DNA from: Azospirillum oleiclasticum | GTDB lineage: Bacteria > Pseudomonadota > Alphaproteobacteria > Azospirillales > Azospirillaceae | NCBI RefSeq assembly: GCF_013423485.1 | Contig: NZ_JABFFR010000011.1 | Coordinates: 124,001-188,000 of the forward strand | Direction of reading: 5' to 3' | Length of the DNA: 64,000 nucleotides | Shown: piece after piece, positions 33,666 through 41,491 of the stretch | Position numbering within the stretch: the stretch's first letter is position 1 | Layout of the letters: each line of letters starts with the position of its first letter | The notes under the pieces: model-generated | Told to the model about the DNA's origin: nothing | Databases searched by the model: none | What the model saw: the letters and a program-made list of their open reading frames with translations, nothing else | Made by a program: the position numbers and the translations under genes

Positions 33666-35024
33666 TCAGGTTTCCGCCGGACGGGTGAACGCCATCAGCG
33701 CGCCGGGGTCGGGCGATCGGTCGAGCGACCACACGGCGTCGATCAGCGGCGCCGGGTCCAGGCCGGGACAGCCATGGGCGGCGAGCCGTCGCAGCTTGTC
33801 CTCGATCTCCCCATCGGCCAGTGGGCGCATGGGCGTGCCGCGCCCGTGCGGGACATCGGACGCCAGCCGGGAGCCATCCTCCAGCGTGACCACCACGCGC
33901 GCGGCCTCGACCGGGAAGGTCGGATCCTCGACCACCGCGACCTTGGCGCGCAGCGCCTGCACCCGCGGGTCGGCCACCGCGGCGTCGGAGAACTCGTCGA
34001 TCCCCGCCGCCCCGAAGATCAGGGACGCGGCGACGGCGTGCTGCGCGCTCACCTGCGCCTCGCGTCCTGTCGTCACGGCGGGCCGGTCGGCCCGCTCGCG
34101 CAGCAGCGGATGGCCATGCACGGTGATCGCGGCCACCCGCCCGGGCACCAGATCCGGATCGTCCCGCAGCGCCAGACAGGCGTCGATCACCGGGTTGAGC
34201 ACCACCCCGCACGGGTAGGGCTTGTGCGTGTTCCGCCGGAGTTCCCAGCGGCCGCCCAACCCGCCGGTGATGGCGGCGAGGTCCGGCGCGTCCGCGGTGA
34301 CGGGGAGGAAACCCCGCGGTCCCTCCAGCGGCCGCTCCGGCCCGGAATAGCCGCGTTCGGCCAGCAGGGCCGCCAGGAGACCGCCGCGTGCCGCGTTGCC
34401 GACGCCGATGCTCTTCGACATCGTGCCCAGCGTCTCCACCAGACCACCTGCCTGGGCCGAGGCGTTGCCCAGCGCCCACAGCGTACGGCGCTCGTCGAGG
34501 CCGAGGATGCGGCCAACGGCGGTGGCGGCGCCGAACACCCCGCAGGTCGCGGTGATGTGCCAGCCGCGCCGGTAGTGTCCGGGCGACACCGCGTTGCCGA
34601 TCCGGCACTCCACCTCGACACCGAGGATGAAGGCGTGCAGCAGGTCCGCACCGGCGACCCGCCGACCCTCCGCCAGGGCGAACAACGCCGGCGCCACCGG
34701 CGCCGTCGGGTGGATGATGGTCGGGTGGTGGGTGTCGTCGAAGTCGTGGAGGTTGGCGGCCGCGGCGTTGAGGAAGGCGGCGGTCAGCGGGTCGAACCGT
34801 TCCCGCCGCCCGATCACCGTGGCGGTCGCCGGGCCGGACAGGCCCGCCAGGACCTCGATGGCGATGCCGGTCGCCGGGTCGCGGCTGCCGGCGAAGGCGG
34901 TGGCGAAGATGTTGAGCAACGACCGCTTGGCCTCGTGCCGGACATCCTCGGGCACATCCTCCCAACGCGAGCCGACCACGAAGTGGGCGAGTGCGGCGCT
35001 CGCCGCCACCACCGCGGCGGTCAC
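33666..35024 (-). CDS. MmgE/PrpD family protein (second copy)
   Basis: Predicted 452-residue cytosolic protein of the MmgE/PrpD fold. Family features are DVRHEAKRSLLNIFATAFAG, HDFDDTHHPTIIHPTAPVAP, GWHITATCGVFGAA and the C-terminal HKPYPCGVVLNPVID. The GTG at 35024 overlaps the stop of the cupin gene (GTGA) and matches the usual family start, so this start is preferred. It is related to the 9761-11098 protein. Members include 2-methylcitrate dehydratase and aconitate decarboxylase; the reaction here is not known. It is cotranscribed with the cupin. Confidence 0.9.
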   Translation of the reverse strand: MTAAVVAASAALAHFVVGSRWEDVPEDVRHEAKRSLLNIFATAFAGSRDPATGIAIEVLAGLSGPATATVIGRRERFDPLTAAFLNAAAANLHDFDDTHHPTIIHPTAPVAPALFALAEGRRVAGADLLHAFILGVEVECRIGNAVSPGHYRRGWHITATCGVFGAATAVGRILGLDERRTLWALGNASAQAGGLVETLGTMSKSIGVGNAARGGLLAALLAERGYSGPERPLEGPRGFLPVTADAPDLAAITGGLGGRWELRRNTHKPYPCGVVLNPVIDACLALRDDPDLVPGRVAAITVHGHPLLRERADRPAVTTGREAQVSAQHAVAASLIFGAAGIDEFSDAAVADPRVQALRAKVAVVEDPTFPVEAARVVVTLEDGSRLASDVPHGRGTPMRPLADGEIEDKLRRLAAHGCPGLDPAPLIDAVWSLDRSPDPGALMAFTRPAET

Positions 35025-35428
35025 GACGGCTCCACGGCGTACTGCTCGTCGGTGACATGCTCCAGCCACTCGACCACCACGCCGTCCTGCCCCTCCTGCA
35101 TGGAGATGTGCGACATGCGGGTCTCGGGACCGGCGCCGTGCCAGTGCTTCACGCCCGGCGGAATCCAGATCACGTCGCCGGCGCGGATCGCGCGCACCGG
35201 CCCGTCCCATTCCTGGATCCGGCCGCAACCGACGGTGACGTACAGGGTCTGCCCCATGGGGTGCGTGTGCCAGGCCGTGCGCGCGCCCGGCTCGAAGGTG
35301 ACGAGATTGGACTTCAGCAGGGCCGGGGCCGGCGCGTCGATGATGGGTTCCTGCCAGACCACGCCGGTGAAGGCGCTGGCCGGCGCACGCCGCGAGGGCA
35401 CGGAGCCACAGGGTCGGATGTCGATCAT
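35021..35428 (-). CDS. Cupin domain protein
   Basis: Predicted 135-residue single-domain cupin. Motif 1 reads EPGARTAWHTHPMGQTLYV, with His54, His56 and Gln60. Motif 2 is IPPGVKHWHGA, with His95 or His97 as the remaining metal ligand. It resembles the small RmlC-like cupins (sometimes annotated as carboxymuconolactone decarboxylase-associated or quercetinase-like). The ATG at 35428 follows GGAGACAG. It is the first gene of a two-gene unit with MmgE/PrpD. Site C of the shared operator sequence (35499-35516) lies upstream. It may isomerise or decarboxylate an organic acid. Confidence 0.88.
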   Translation of the reverse strand: MIDIRPCGSVPSRRAPASAFTGVVWQEPIIDAPAPALLKSNLVTFEPGARTAWHTHPMGQTLYVTVGCGRIQEWDGPVRAIRAGDVIWIPPGVKHWHGAGPETRMSHISMQEGQDGVVVEWLEHVTDEQYAVEPS

Positions 35429-35498
35429 GGGACTGTCTCCTGTCCGCAATGGCGGGAGGAGAGGAGACCATGGCGCCCGAGGATCTGTCAAACCGATT

Positions 35499-35516
35499 GT
35501 ATGATGGTCTGACGAT
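35499..35516. promoter_or_regulatory. Operator-like site C (GTATGAT family)
   Basis: GTATGATGGTCTGACGAT lies 71 bases upstream of the cupin start. It matches the reverse complement of site A (28500-28517) at 15 of 18 positions, including the seven-base core GTATGAT that site B also carries. This would place the cupin-PrpD pair in the same regulon. Confidence 0.5.
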
Positions 35517-35670
35517 ATGGTCCGTCGCCGTTGCCGATCGCTGACCGGCGATCCGGGGCTGTGGCGCCCCGACCGGAAAGCCCTCCCCTCGCCGGTGCAT
35601 CGCGACTATGCTGCCGCGGAACCATCCTTCAATCCGGCAGAGTCAACCCGATCAAGTTTCAGGTTTTGGC

Positions 35671-36150
35671 ATGAATGACCCGAAATCGGTCAAGGACCTA
35701 CTCACCACCCGCCTGCTCATTCTATCCAACACCCTGTCCCTGTACAGCAGCCGTTACTACCGGCAGCAGTTCGGGGTGACGATGCCGGAATGGCGCGTCA
35801 TGTCGATCCTTGCGTCGCGGGACGGAGCGACGGCCCGCGACATCAGCCGTGCCCTGGCCACGGACAAGGCGTGGGTCGGTCTCTCGGTCAAGTGTCTCGC
35901 CGACCGCGGATTCCTGACCCGGTCCTCCGACACCAGGGACACGCGGCGCGTCCGCCTCAGCCTGACGGAACAGGGCCGGGAGATGCATGACGCGATCATG
36001 GCCGTCGCCCGGCGGCGGCAGGAGAGGTTGCTGGCGACCCTGCCCGAGGGAAGCGTCGATGTGTTGAACCTCTGCCTCGACCGGCTTCAGGCCGAAGCCG
36101 AGGCCATGCTGAAGGAACTGGATCCGTCCTGCTCCGACACGCCCTCGTAG
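35671..36150 (+). CDS. MarR family transcriptional regulator
   Basis: Predicted 159-residue winged-helix regulator: dimerisation helices at both ends, recognition region MPEWRVMSILASRDGATARD (about 38-57), then the beta-wing DTRDTRRVRLSLTEQG (about 90-105). The ATG at 35671 (MNDPKSVKDLL) is chosen; an in-frame upstream extension is not conserved-looking. It is divergent from the cupin gene and 372 bases upstream of the ABC importer operon, whose leader holds a 16-bp perfect palindrome. MarR proteins often bind such palindromes and respond to aromatic acids, so control of that operon is plausible. Confidence 0.9.
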   Translation: MNDPKSVKDLLTTRLLILSNTLSLYSSRYYRQQFGVTMPEWRVMSILASRDGATARDISRALATDKAWVGLSVKCLADRGFLTRSSDTRDTRRVRLSLTEQGREMHDAIMAVARRRQERLLATLPEGSVDVLNLCLDRLQAEAEAMLKELDPSCSDTPS

Positions 36151-36522
36151 AGGGGGGGCGGGCGCGCGGGACCATCGTCGCCCACCGCGCCGATCCTTCA
36201 CAAGACATCATGAACCTGGATCGCCCTGGTGCCCGCCGGCCTCACGGGAGCCTCGGTGCCGGGAGGGTGCGCCCGCATGCGTGGCCCGCCCGCCGAACTG
36301 TACGCGTCTGAAACCATCCGCAATGACACGCATCGCCGCTTGACCGCAGACCTGTCCCGGCGATATGGTAGTGATCACTACCGTTTTGGCGGCGGTGCGG
36401 CCAGGTGGCCCGATGGTCGGGCGCCCGGTGGCACGGATGGCCGCTGCGGCAGCGTCCATCCTGCCGACCCGTTTTCCAGACAAGACGTCCCCGAAGTGGC
36501 TCACCCAAAGGGAGGAAAAGAC
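36151..36522. other. Noncoding region upstream of the Fe3+/polyamine-type ABC operon
   Basis: This is a 372-base stretch with no convincing gene. It contains the 16-bp palindrome at 36367-36382 and a ribosome site (GGGAGGAAAAG) at its 3' end. The palindrome sits 141 bases before the start codon. I see no hairpin terminator with a T-run after the MarR gene and no riboswitch pattern that I can name. Confidence 0.6.
36367..36382. promoter_or_regulatory. 16-bp perfect palindrome GGTAGTGATCACTACC
   Basis: The sequence GGTAGTGA and its exact complement meet with no spacer. A 16-bp perfect palindrome upstream of an operon and downstream of a MarR gene is a strong operator candidate. The dimeric MarR product encoded at 35671 is the nearest regulator. 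Confidence 0.65.
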
Positions 36523-37551
36523 ATGATTCACAGACGTGCCGTGCTTGGCGGAGCGCTCGCCGCGGGCGCCGCGACGCTTTTGCCATCGTTGCCATGGGCG
36601 GCGGACTGGTCCGCCACCGTGGCGGCGGCCCGCAAGGAGAAGCGGGCGGTTTTCTACTCCTCCGGCATCGCCAGGGTCGAGGAGCCGGTGATCGCCCGGT
36701 TCAGCAAGGAGTCAGGCATCGCCGTCGAGTATGCACGCCCCGGCGGCGGAGAGATCGTCATCCGCAAGTACGAGCAGGAGCTGACGGGCGGTGCCGCCAC
36801 CGCCGACGTCTGTCTGCTGAGCGAATACGCGCTCGGCCTCTACGCCCGGGACAGGGGGTGGGCGGCGACGCCCGATCTTCCAAACGTCGCGAAGCTCGGC
36901 AAGGCCTTCGCCATGACGGACGCCGGCGTCTACCCGACCGGCGGGCTGGCGCTCGTGATCGCCGTCAACAGCACCATGATCCCGGCGGGCCAGGGACCAC
37001 GCACCTACGCCGACCTCGTCGATCCCCGCTACAAGGGGCAGATCCTGTTCGGCGCGCCGGAGAACGCCGGATCGACCACCCTGCTGATCAAGGCGCTGGT
37101 CGAACAGCACGGCTGGGATTTCGTGAAGGCGCTGCGGGCCAACGAGGTCGGCGAGATGCGGCTGCAGGCCGAAGCGATGCAGGCGGTGGCGCGGGGCGAA
37201 AAGCCGATCTGCGTCCTGTCGCAGGGCTGGGGCTATCTGTACCGGCAACAGAACGCCCCCATCCGGATGATCTTCCCGGCGGACGGCACGGTCATGGCGC
37301 GCTACTGCCTGTTCGTGTCCTCAAAATCGCCCCAGCCCGCCGCCGCGGCGGTTCTGGCGAACCACATGCTGTCGGCCGAGTTCCAGACGACGATCGCCGA
37401 CCAGATGGGGACCTACGGGTCGAACACCGAGGCGCTCCCGCCCAAGGGACTGCCCTTCGTGGCCGACCTGAAACTCTACGAACCCGACCTGGTCGAGCTG
37501 ACCGCCAAGCGCGGAGAGATCATCGAGACCTGGCGCAAGATCATGAGCTGA
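36523..37551 (+). CDS. ABC transporter substrate-binding protein, Fe3+/polyamine type
   Basis: Predicted 342-residue periplasmic binding protein. The N-terminus MIHRRAVLGGALAAGAATLL looks like a Tat or Sec signal, with cleavage near PWAAD. The mature part resembles the FbpA/PotD-like (SBP_bac) proteins: VFYSSGIARVEEPVIARF, PGGGEIVIRKY and DLVDPRYKGQILF. The tyrosine pair used by FbpA for iron is not obvious, so an organic ligand is at least as likely as iron. The ATG at 36523 follows GGGAGG. It heads an operon with an ATPase and a double-length permease, then CoA-linked beta-oxidation-type genes. Confidence 0.9.
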   Translation: MIHRRAVLGGALAAGAATLLPSLPWAADWSATVAAARKEKRAVFYSSGIARVEEPVIARFSKESGIAVEYARPGGGEIVIRKYEQELTGGAATADVCLLSEYALGLYARDRGWAATPDLPNVAKLGKAFAMTDAGVYPTGGLALVIAVNSTMIPAGQGPRTYADLVDPRYKGQILFGAPENAGSTTLLIKALVEQHGWDFVKALRANEVGEMRLQAEAMQAVARGEKPICVLSQGWGYLYRQQNAPIRMIFPADGTVMARYCLFVSSKSPQPAAAAVLANHMLSAEFQTTIADQMGTYGSNTEALPPKGLPFVADLKLYEPDLVELTAKRGEIIETWRKIMS

Positions 37552-37554
37552 CCC

Positions 37555-38616
37555 GTGTCGAGAGTCGAAGTCATTGAACTCGCCAAGACCTATGGGTCCG
37601 TGCGGGCGGTCCACGACGTGTCGTTCGTCGTCCCGGAGGGCGAGATAACCACCATGCTCGGGCCGTCCGGCTGCGGCAAGACGACGACCCTGCGCTGCAT
37701 CGCCGGCCTTGAGACGGCGACGTCGGGCAGGATCGTGATCGGCTCGCGGACCGTCTTCGAGGACGGCCGCGACCGTGTGCCGGTGGAAGCGCGCAACCTC
37801 GGCATGGTGTTCCAGTCCTACGCGATCTGGCCGCACATGACGATCGCGCGGAACGTCGCCTATGGCCTGAAGATGCGGCGGCGCTCCCGCGACGAGATCG
37901 ACCGGCGGGTCCGTGCCGCGCTGGCGCTGGTGCGGCTCTCCGACTATGGCGAGCGGTTCCCCGGCCAGCTTTCCGGCGGACAGATGCAGCGCGTCGTGCT
38001 CGCACGCGCGCTCGCCTACGATCCGGAACTTCTTCTACTGGACGAGCCGCTCGCCAACCTCGACGCGCATCTGCGCGAGGAGATGAGACAGGAACTGAAG
38101 CGCATCCAGCGCGAGACGGGTATGACGATGATCGCGGTCACGCATGACCAGTCGGAGGCACTGGCGCTGTCCGATCAGATCATGGTCATGTCGCACGGGC
38201 ACGCCGTTCAGCGCGGGCGGCCGGAGGAGGTCTTCCGCAACCCGCGGACGGCCGAGGTCGCGCGTTTCCTCGGTGCCACCAACCGGTTGGCGGTGCGGCG
38301 GGTCGATGGCCGGCTGTTGATCGACGGTCTGGGCTCCTTGTCCGACCATCCCGGCACCGTCGACGGCGTCGGTGCGATGCAGCTCCTGTTCCGTCCCTCC
38401 GACGTGGTCCTGCGGCCGGCCGGGGCGACGGAGGGGTGGCCGGGCGAGGTCGTCTTCACCCAGTATCTCGGGCGCGAGGTCCAATATCTGATCCGCTGCG
38501 GCGGACATGACATCACCGCCTATGTTCCCAGCCATGGTGGCGTCTTCGCCGAAGGCGCACCGGTCATGGTACAGGTGGCCCCCGGCGCGTACTTCGTCTT
38601 CCCGGAGGGCGCCTGA
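37555..38616 (+). CDS. ABC transporter ATP-binding protein, FbpC/PotA type
   Basis: Predicted 353-residue ATPase. Motifs are canonical: Walker A GPSGCGKTT near residue 37, VFQSYAIWPHM, signature LSGGQMQR, Walker B LLLLDEPLANLD and the switch VTHDQSEA. The C-terminal TOBE-like domain (about 265-350) is typical of PotA/FbpC/MalK proteins and may bind regulators or ligand. It starts with GTG three bases after the binding-protein stop and ends with TGA overlapping the permease ATG. It energises the permease at 38616. Confidence 0.92.
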   Translation: MSRVEVIELAKTYGSVRAVHDVSFVVPEGEITTMLGPSGCGKTTTLRCIAGLETATSGRIVIGSRTVFEDGRDRVPVEARNLGMVFQSYAIWPHMTIARNVAYGLKMRRRSRDEIDRRVRAALALVRLSDYGERFPGQLSGGQMQRVVLARALAYDPELLLLDEPLANLDAHLREEMRQELKRIQRETGMTMIAVTHDQSEALALSDQIMVMSHGHAVQRGRPEEVFRNPRTAEVARFLGATNRLAVRRVDGRLLIDGLGSLSDHPGTVDGVGAMQLLFRPSDVVLRPAGATEGWPGEVVFTQYLGREVQYLIRCGGHDITAYVPSHGGVFAEGAPVMVQVAPGAYFVFPEGA

Positions 38617-40319
38617 TGGTGGCAATTCCGGCCCCGGCCGATGCGACATCCCGCCTTCCGCGGCAACTCGGGCTTTGCATCCTTTTCGGCGCGACCGCCG
38701 CGGTTCTTCTGGTTCTCACCGTCTACCCGATGATCTGGCTTCTGATCGGAAGCCTGCATGGAAAGAGCGGCTACGGGTTCTCGCACTTCCTGGAGCTGCG
38801 CGAGAAGTTCGCCTTCACCAGCATCCTGGTCAACTCCTGGGTCTTCGCCGTCGGCTCGGCCGGGCTGGCGCTGCTGGTCGGCATCACCCTGGCGGTTCTG
38901 GTGTCGCGCACCGACGTGCCGTTCAAGCGGCTGGCGCGGATGACGGCCATCCTCGCCTTCGTCTCGCCGCCCTGGCTCACGGCGATGGCGTACGTCTACA
39001 TCGCCAGCCCGAACGCCGGCTTCGCGAACCTGCTGCTCGACCAGCTCTTCGGGGTGAAGCCGTTCAACATCCAGTCGATGGGCGGGATGATCTTCGTCAC
39101 CGCGCTCTTCCTCTATTCCTTCGTCTTCCTGACGGTGGAGGCCGCGCTGGCGTCGGTGGACGGCAGCTTCGAGGAGGCGGCGCGGGTGTCCGGCGCCCGG
39201 CCGTTCACGGTGGTCCGCACGGTGACCCTGCCGCTGGTGGCACCCGCGGTGGTGTCCGCCGCCGCCTTCTCGGTGATCATCGCCTGGGGGCTGTTCGCGG
39301 TGCCGGCGATCCTTGGCATGCCCGCCCGCATCTATGTCTTCTCGACCCAGCTCTACCTGTTCCTCAACGCCTTTCCGCCACGGCTCGAACTGGCCGCGGC
39401 GATGGGCGTCATCTTCGTGGCGACGGCGCTCGTCGTGGGGCTGCTGGTCCGTCTCGCCCGCCGGCAGCGCGGCCGAAGCTTCGCGGTGCTGGCGGGCAAG
39501 GGGATGAAGGCCGCCGCCATGCCGCTCGGCCGCTGGCGGCCGGCCTGGGCGGCCTTCGTGGTGCTGGTGACGGTGGTTGCGGTCGCCGGACCCTATGTCG
39601 TCGTGCTGTGGATGTCGCTGAACGCCCAGTCCTTCGGCGGATTCAGCTTCGCCAGCCTGTCGTTTGCGAATTTCCACTACGTGATCTTCGAGTACTTCGC
39701 GTTCTGGCGGATCACCGGCAACAGCCTGACGATCGCGGCGATGGAGGTTGCCATCGTCCTTCTGGTCGCCACGCTCGTCAGCTACTTCGTGCGCCGGACC
39801 AATCTGCCCGGCCGCACCCTGTTGCAGGGTGCGGCGATGTACACGATCCTGGTTCCCTCGGTCGCCTTCCTGACCGCGGTGATGTGGGCGTGGATCGGCT
39901 CCGCCGCGGGGCTCTACGGCGGGCTGCTGCTGATCGCCATGACCCAGGCGGCGCGCTCCCTGCCGATCGCCACGCGCAACATCGGTGACGGCTTCGGCCA
40001 GATCGACCGCTCGCTTGAAGAGGCCGCGAGCATCTGCGGGGCCGGACGGGCGCGGATCGCCGCGACGGTGACGCTGCCGCTGCTGCGCCCGGTGCTGTTC
40101 GCGACTTTCACCCTGGTCGCCTTGTCGGCCTTGCGGGACTTGAACACCCCGCTGTTCCTGGGCGGAGGGTCCACCCGTTCGATGACCCTGCCCGTCCTGA
40201 TCTTCCAACTCTGGTCGGAAACCCGCACGGGCGAGGCGGCGGCGCTCACCATCGTGCTGCTGCTGATCACCCTCGCCCTCTTTCTTCCGCTCTCGCGGGC
40301 CTTCCGGCGCATCCACTGA
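38616..40319 (+). CDS. ABC transporter permease, double FbpB type
   Basis: Predicted 567-residue inner-membrane protein with two homologous halves of about six helices each, the FbpB arrangement. Both halves carry an EAA-type ATPase-coupling loop: EEAARVSGARPFTVVRTVTL at about 188-207 and EEAASICGAGRARIAATVTL in the second half. The start overlaps the ATPase stop by a single base. One gene thus supplies the entire translocation pore for the importer. The gene ends 11 bases before the CoA transferase, so the two are cotranscribed. Confidence 0.93.
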   Translation: MVAIPAPADATSRLPRQLGLCILFGATAAVLLVLTVYPMIWLLIGSLHGKSGYGFSHFLELREKFAFTSILVNSWVFAVGSAGLALLVGITLAVLVSRTDVPFKRLARMTAILAFVSPPWLTAMAYVYIASPNAGFANLLLDQLFGVKPFNIQSMGGMIFVTALFLYSFVFLTVEAALASVDGSFEEAARVSGARPFTVVRTVTLPLVAPAVVSAAAFSVIIAWGLFAVPAILGMPARIYVFSTQLYLFLNAFPPRLELAAAMGVIFVATALVVGLLVRLARRQRGRSFAVLAGKGMKAAAMPLGRWRPAWAAFVVLVTVVAVAGPYVVVLWMSLNAQSFGGFSFASLSFANFHYVIFEYFAFWRITGNSLTIAAMEVAIVLLVATLVSYFVRRTNLPGRTLLQGAAMYTILVPSVAFLTAVMWAWIGSAAGLYGGLLLIAMTQAARSLPIATRNIGDGFGQIDRSLEEAASICGAGRARIAATVTLPLLRPVLFATFTLVALSALRDLNTPLFLGGGSTRSMTLPVLIFQLWSETRTGEAAALTIVLLLITLALFLPLSRAFRRIH

Positions 40320-40330
40320 GGAGTAACGAC

Positions 40331-41491
40331 ATGCAGCCACTCGAGGGGGTTCGAGTGCTCGACCTGACGCATGTGCTGGCCGGCCCCTGCGCCACGCATC
40401 ATCTGCGCTGTCTCGGCGCCGAGGTCATCAAGGTCGAACGGCCGGTCATCGGCGACGCCATGCGCGAGCTGGCCCTGCGGCCCGAGCTGGGCGGCCTTCC
40501 CGCGGGATTCCGCGCGCTCAACGCGGGCAAGAAGTCGGTTGTGCTGGATCTGGCCAGCACCGCCGGACGTGAGGCGTTGCTGGAGCTGGCGAGGAGCGCC
40601 GACATCTTCGTGGAGAATTTCCGTCCCGGCGCGGCGCGGCGTCTTGGACTCGGGCCGGAGGACATCCGCGCCGTACGGCCGCAGATCATCTACTGCTCGA
40701 TTTCCGGCTGGGGACAGGCGGGTCCCAACAGCGCACGCGGCGCCTACGACCACGTCATCCAGGCCGCCACCGGCATGATGTCGCTGCAGGGGGCGACCGA
40801 CACGCCGATGAAGGTCGGCTTTCCGGTCGTGGACATCGCGACCGGCATCAGCGCGGCGGAGGCGATCCTGGCCGCCGCGGTCCGGCGGCTGCGCGGGGAC
40901 ACCGCGCCGATCACGCTGGACGTGTCGATGATCGATTCCGCCCTGGCGCTCATGTCCGGACCGGTCACCGCGACGCTGGACACCGGCCGGGCGCCGGCAC
41001 GTGTCGGCAACCGCGGCTTTGTCGGCAGTCCGGGAGCGGACACCTTCGCGACGGCGGACGGGCACATCTCGGTCGCCGCCAACACGAAGGGACAGTTCGT
41101 CACCCTGTGCCGGCTGCTCGGCCGGCCGGAGCTGGCGGCTCCCCCGCACGTTCCGGAGGAGATCGCCGCCGACGCCTTCCTGTTCGGCTTCGCGACCGAC
41201 CCACTACGGGACGCCCTCGCCGATGCCTTCGCCTCCGCCGACGCCGGGACGCTGGAGCGGCGGCTCAACGCGGAAGGCGTCCCATCGGCGCGGGTCCGCG
41301 ACCTGCACGAGTATTTGTCGGAGGTCTACAGCCAGACGCCCGGGATCGGCATCGACGGAGAACCGCTGGCCCTTGGACCGGCCTTCCGCGATGGCGGCGA
41401 CCGCATCACGCTGCCAATAGCGCCGCCGCTGGGGGCGGACACCGCCGGGCTCCTGTCGGGCGCGGACGCGACGAGGATCCAGCCATGGTGA
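40331..41491 (+). CDS. CoA transferase family III (CaiB/BaiF type)
   Basis: Predicted 386-residue cytosolic enzyme that moves CoA between carboxylic acids. Family features are DLTHVLAGPCATHHLRCLGA (11-30), VENFRPGAARRLGLG, and FPVVDIATGISAAEA. In formyl-CoA transferase the catalytic Asp is residue 169, and Asp168 here fits that place. The ATG at 40331 has GAGGAG upstream. It follows the importer by 11 bases and overlaps the next gene by 7, which suggests that the imported acid is activated by CoA transfer and then enters the beta-oxidation-like steps encoded next. Confidence 0.92.
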   Translation: MQPLEGVRVLDLTHVLAGPCATHHLRCLGAEVIKVERPVIGDAMRELALRPELGGLPAGFRALNAGKKSVVLDLASTAGREALLELARSADIFVENFRPGAARRLGLGPEDIRAVRPQIIYCSISGWGQAGPNSARGAYDHVIQAATGMMSLQGATDTPMKVGFPVVDIATGISAAEAILAAAVRRLRGDTAPITLDVSMIDSALALMSGPVTATLDTGRAPARVGNRGFVGSPGADTFATADGHISVAANTKGQFVTLCRLLGRPELAAPPHVPEEIAADAFLFGFATDPLRDALADAFASADAGTLERRLNAEGVPSARVRDLHEYLSEVYSQTPGIGIDGEPLALGPAFRDGGDRITLPIAPPLGADTAGLLSGADATRIQPW

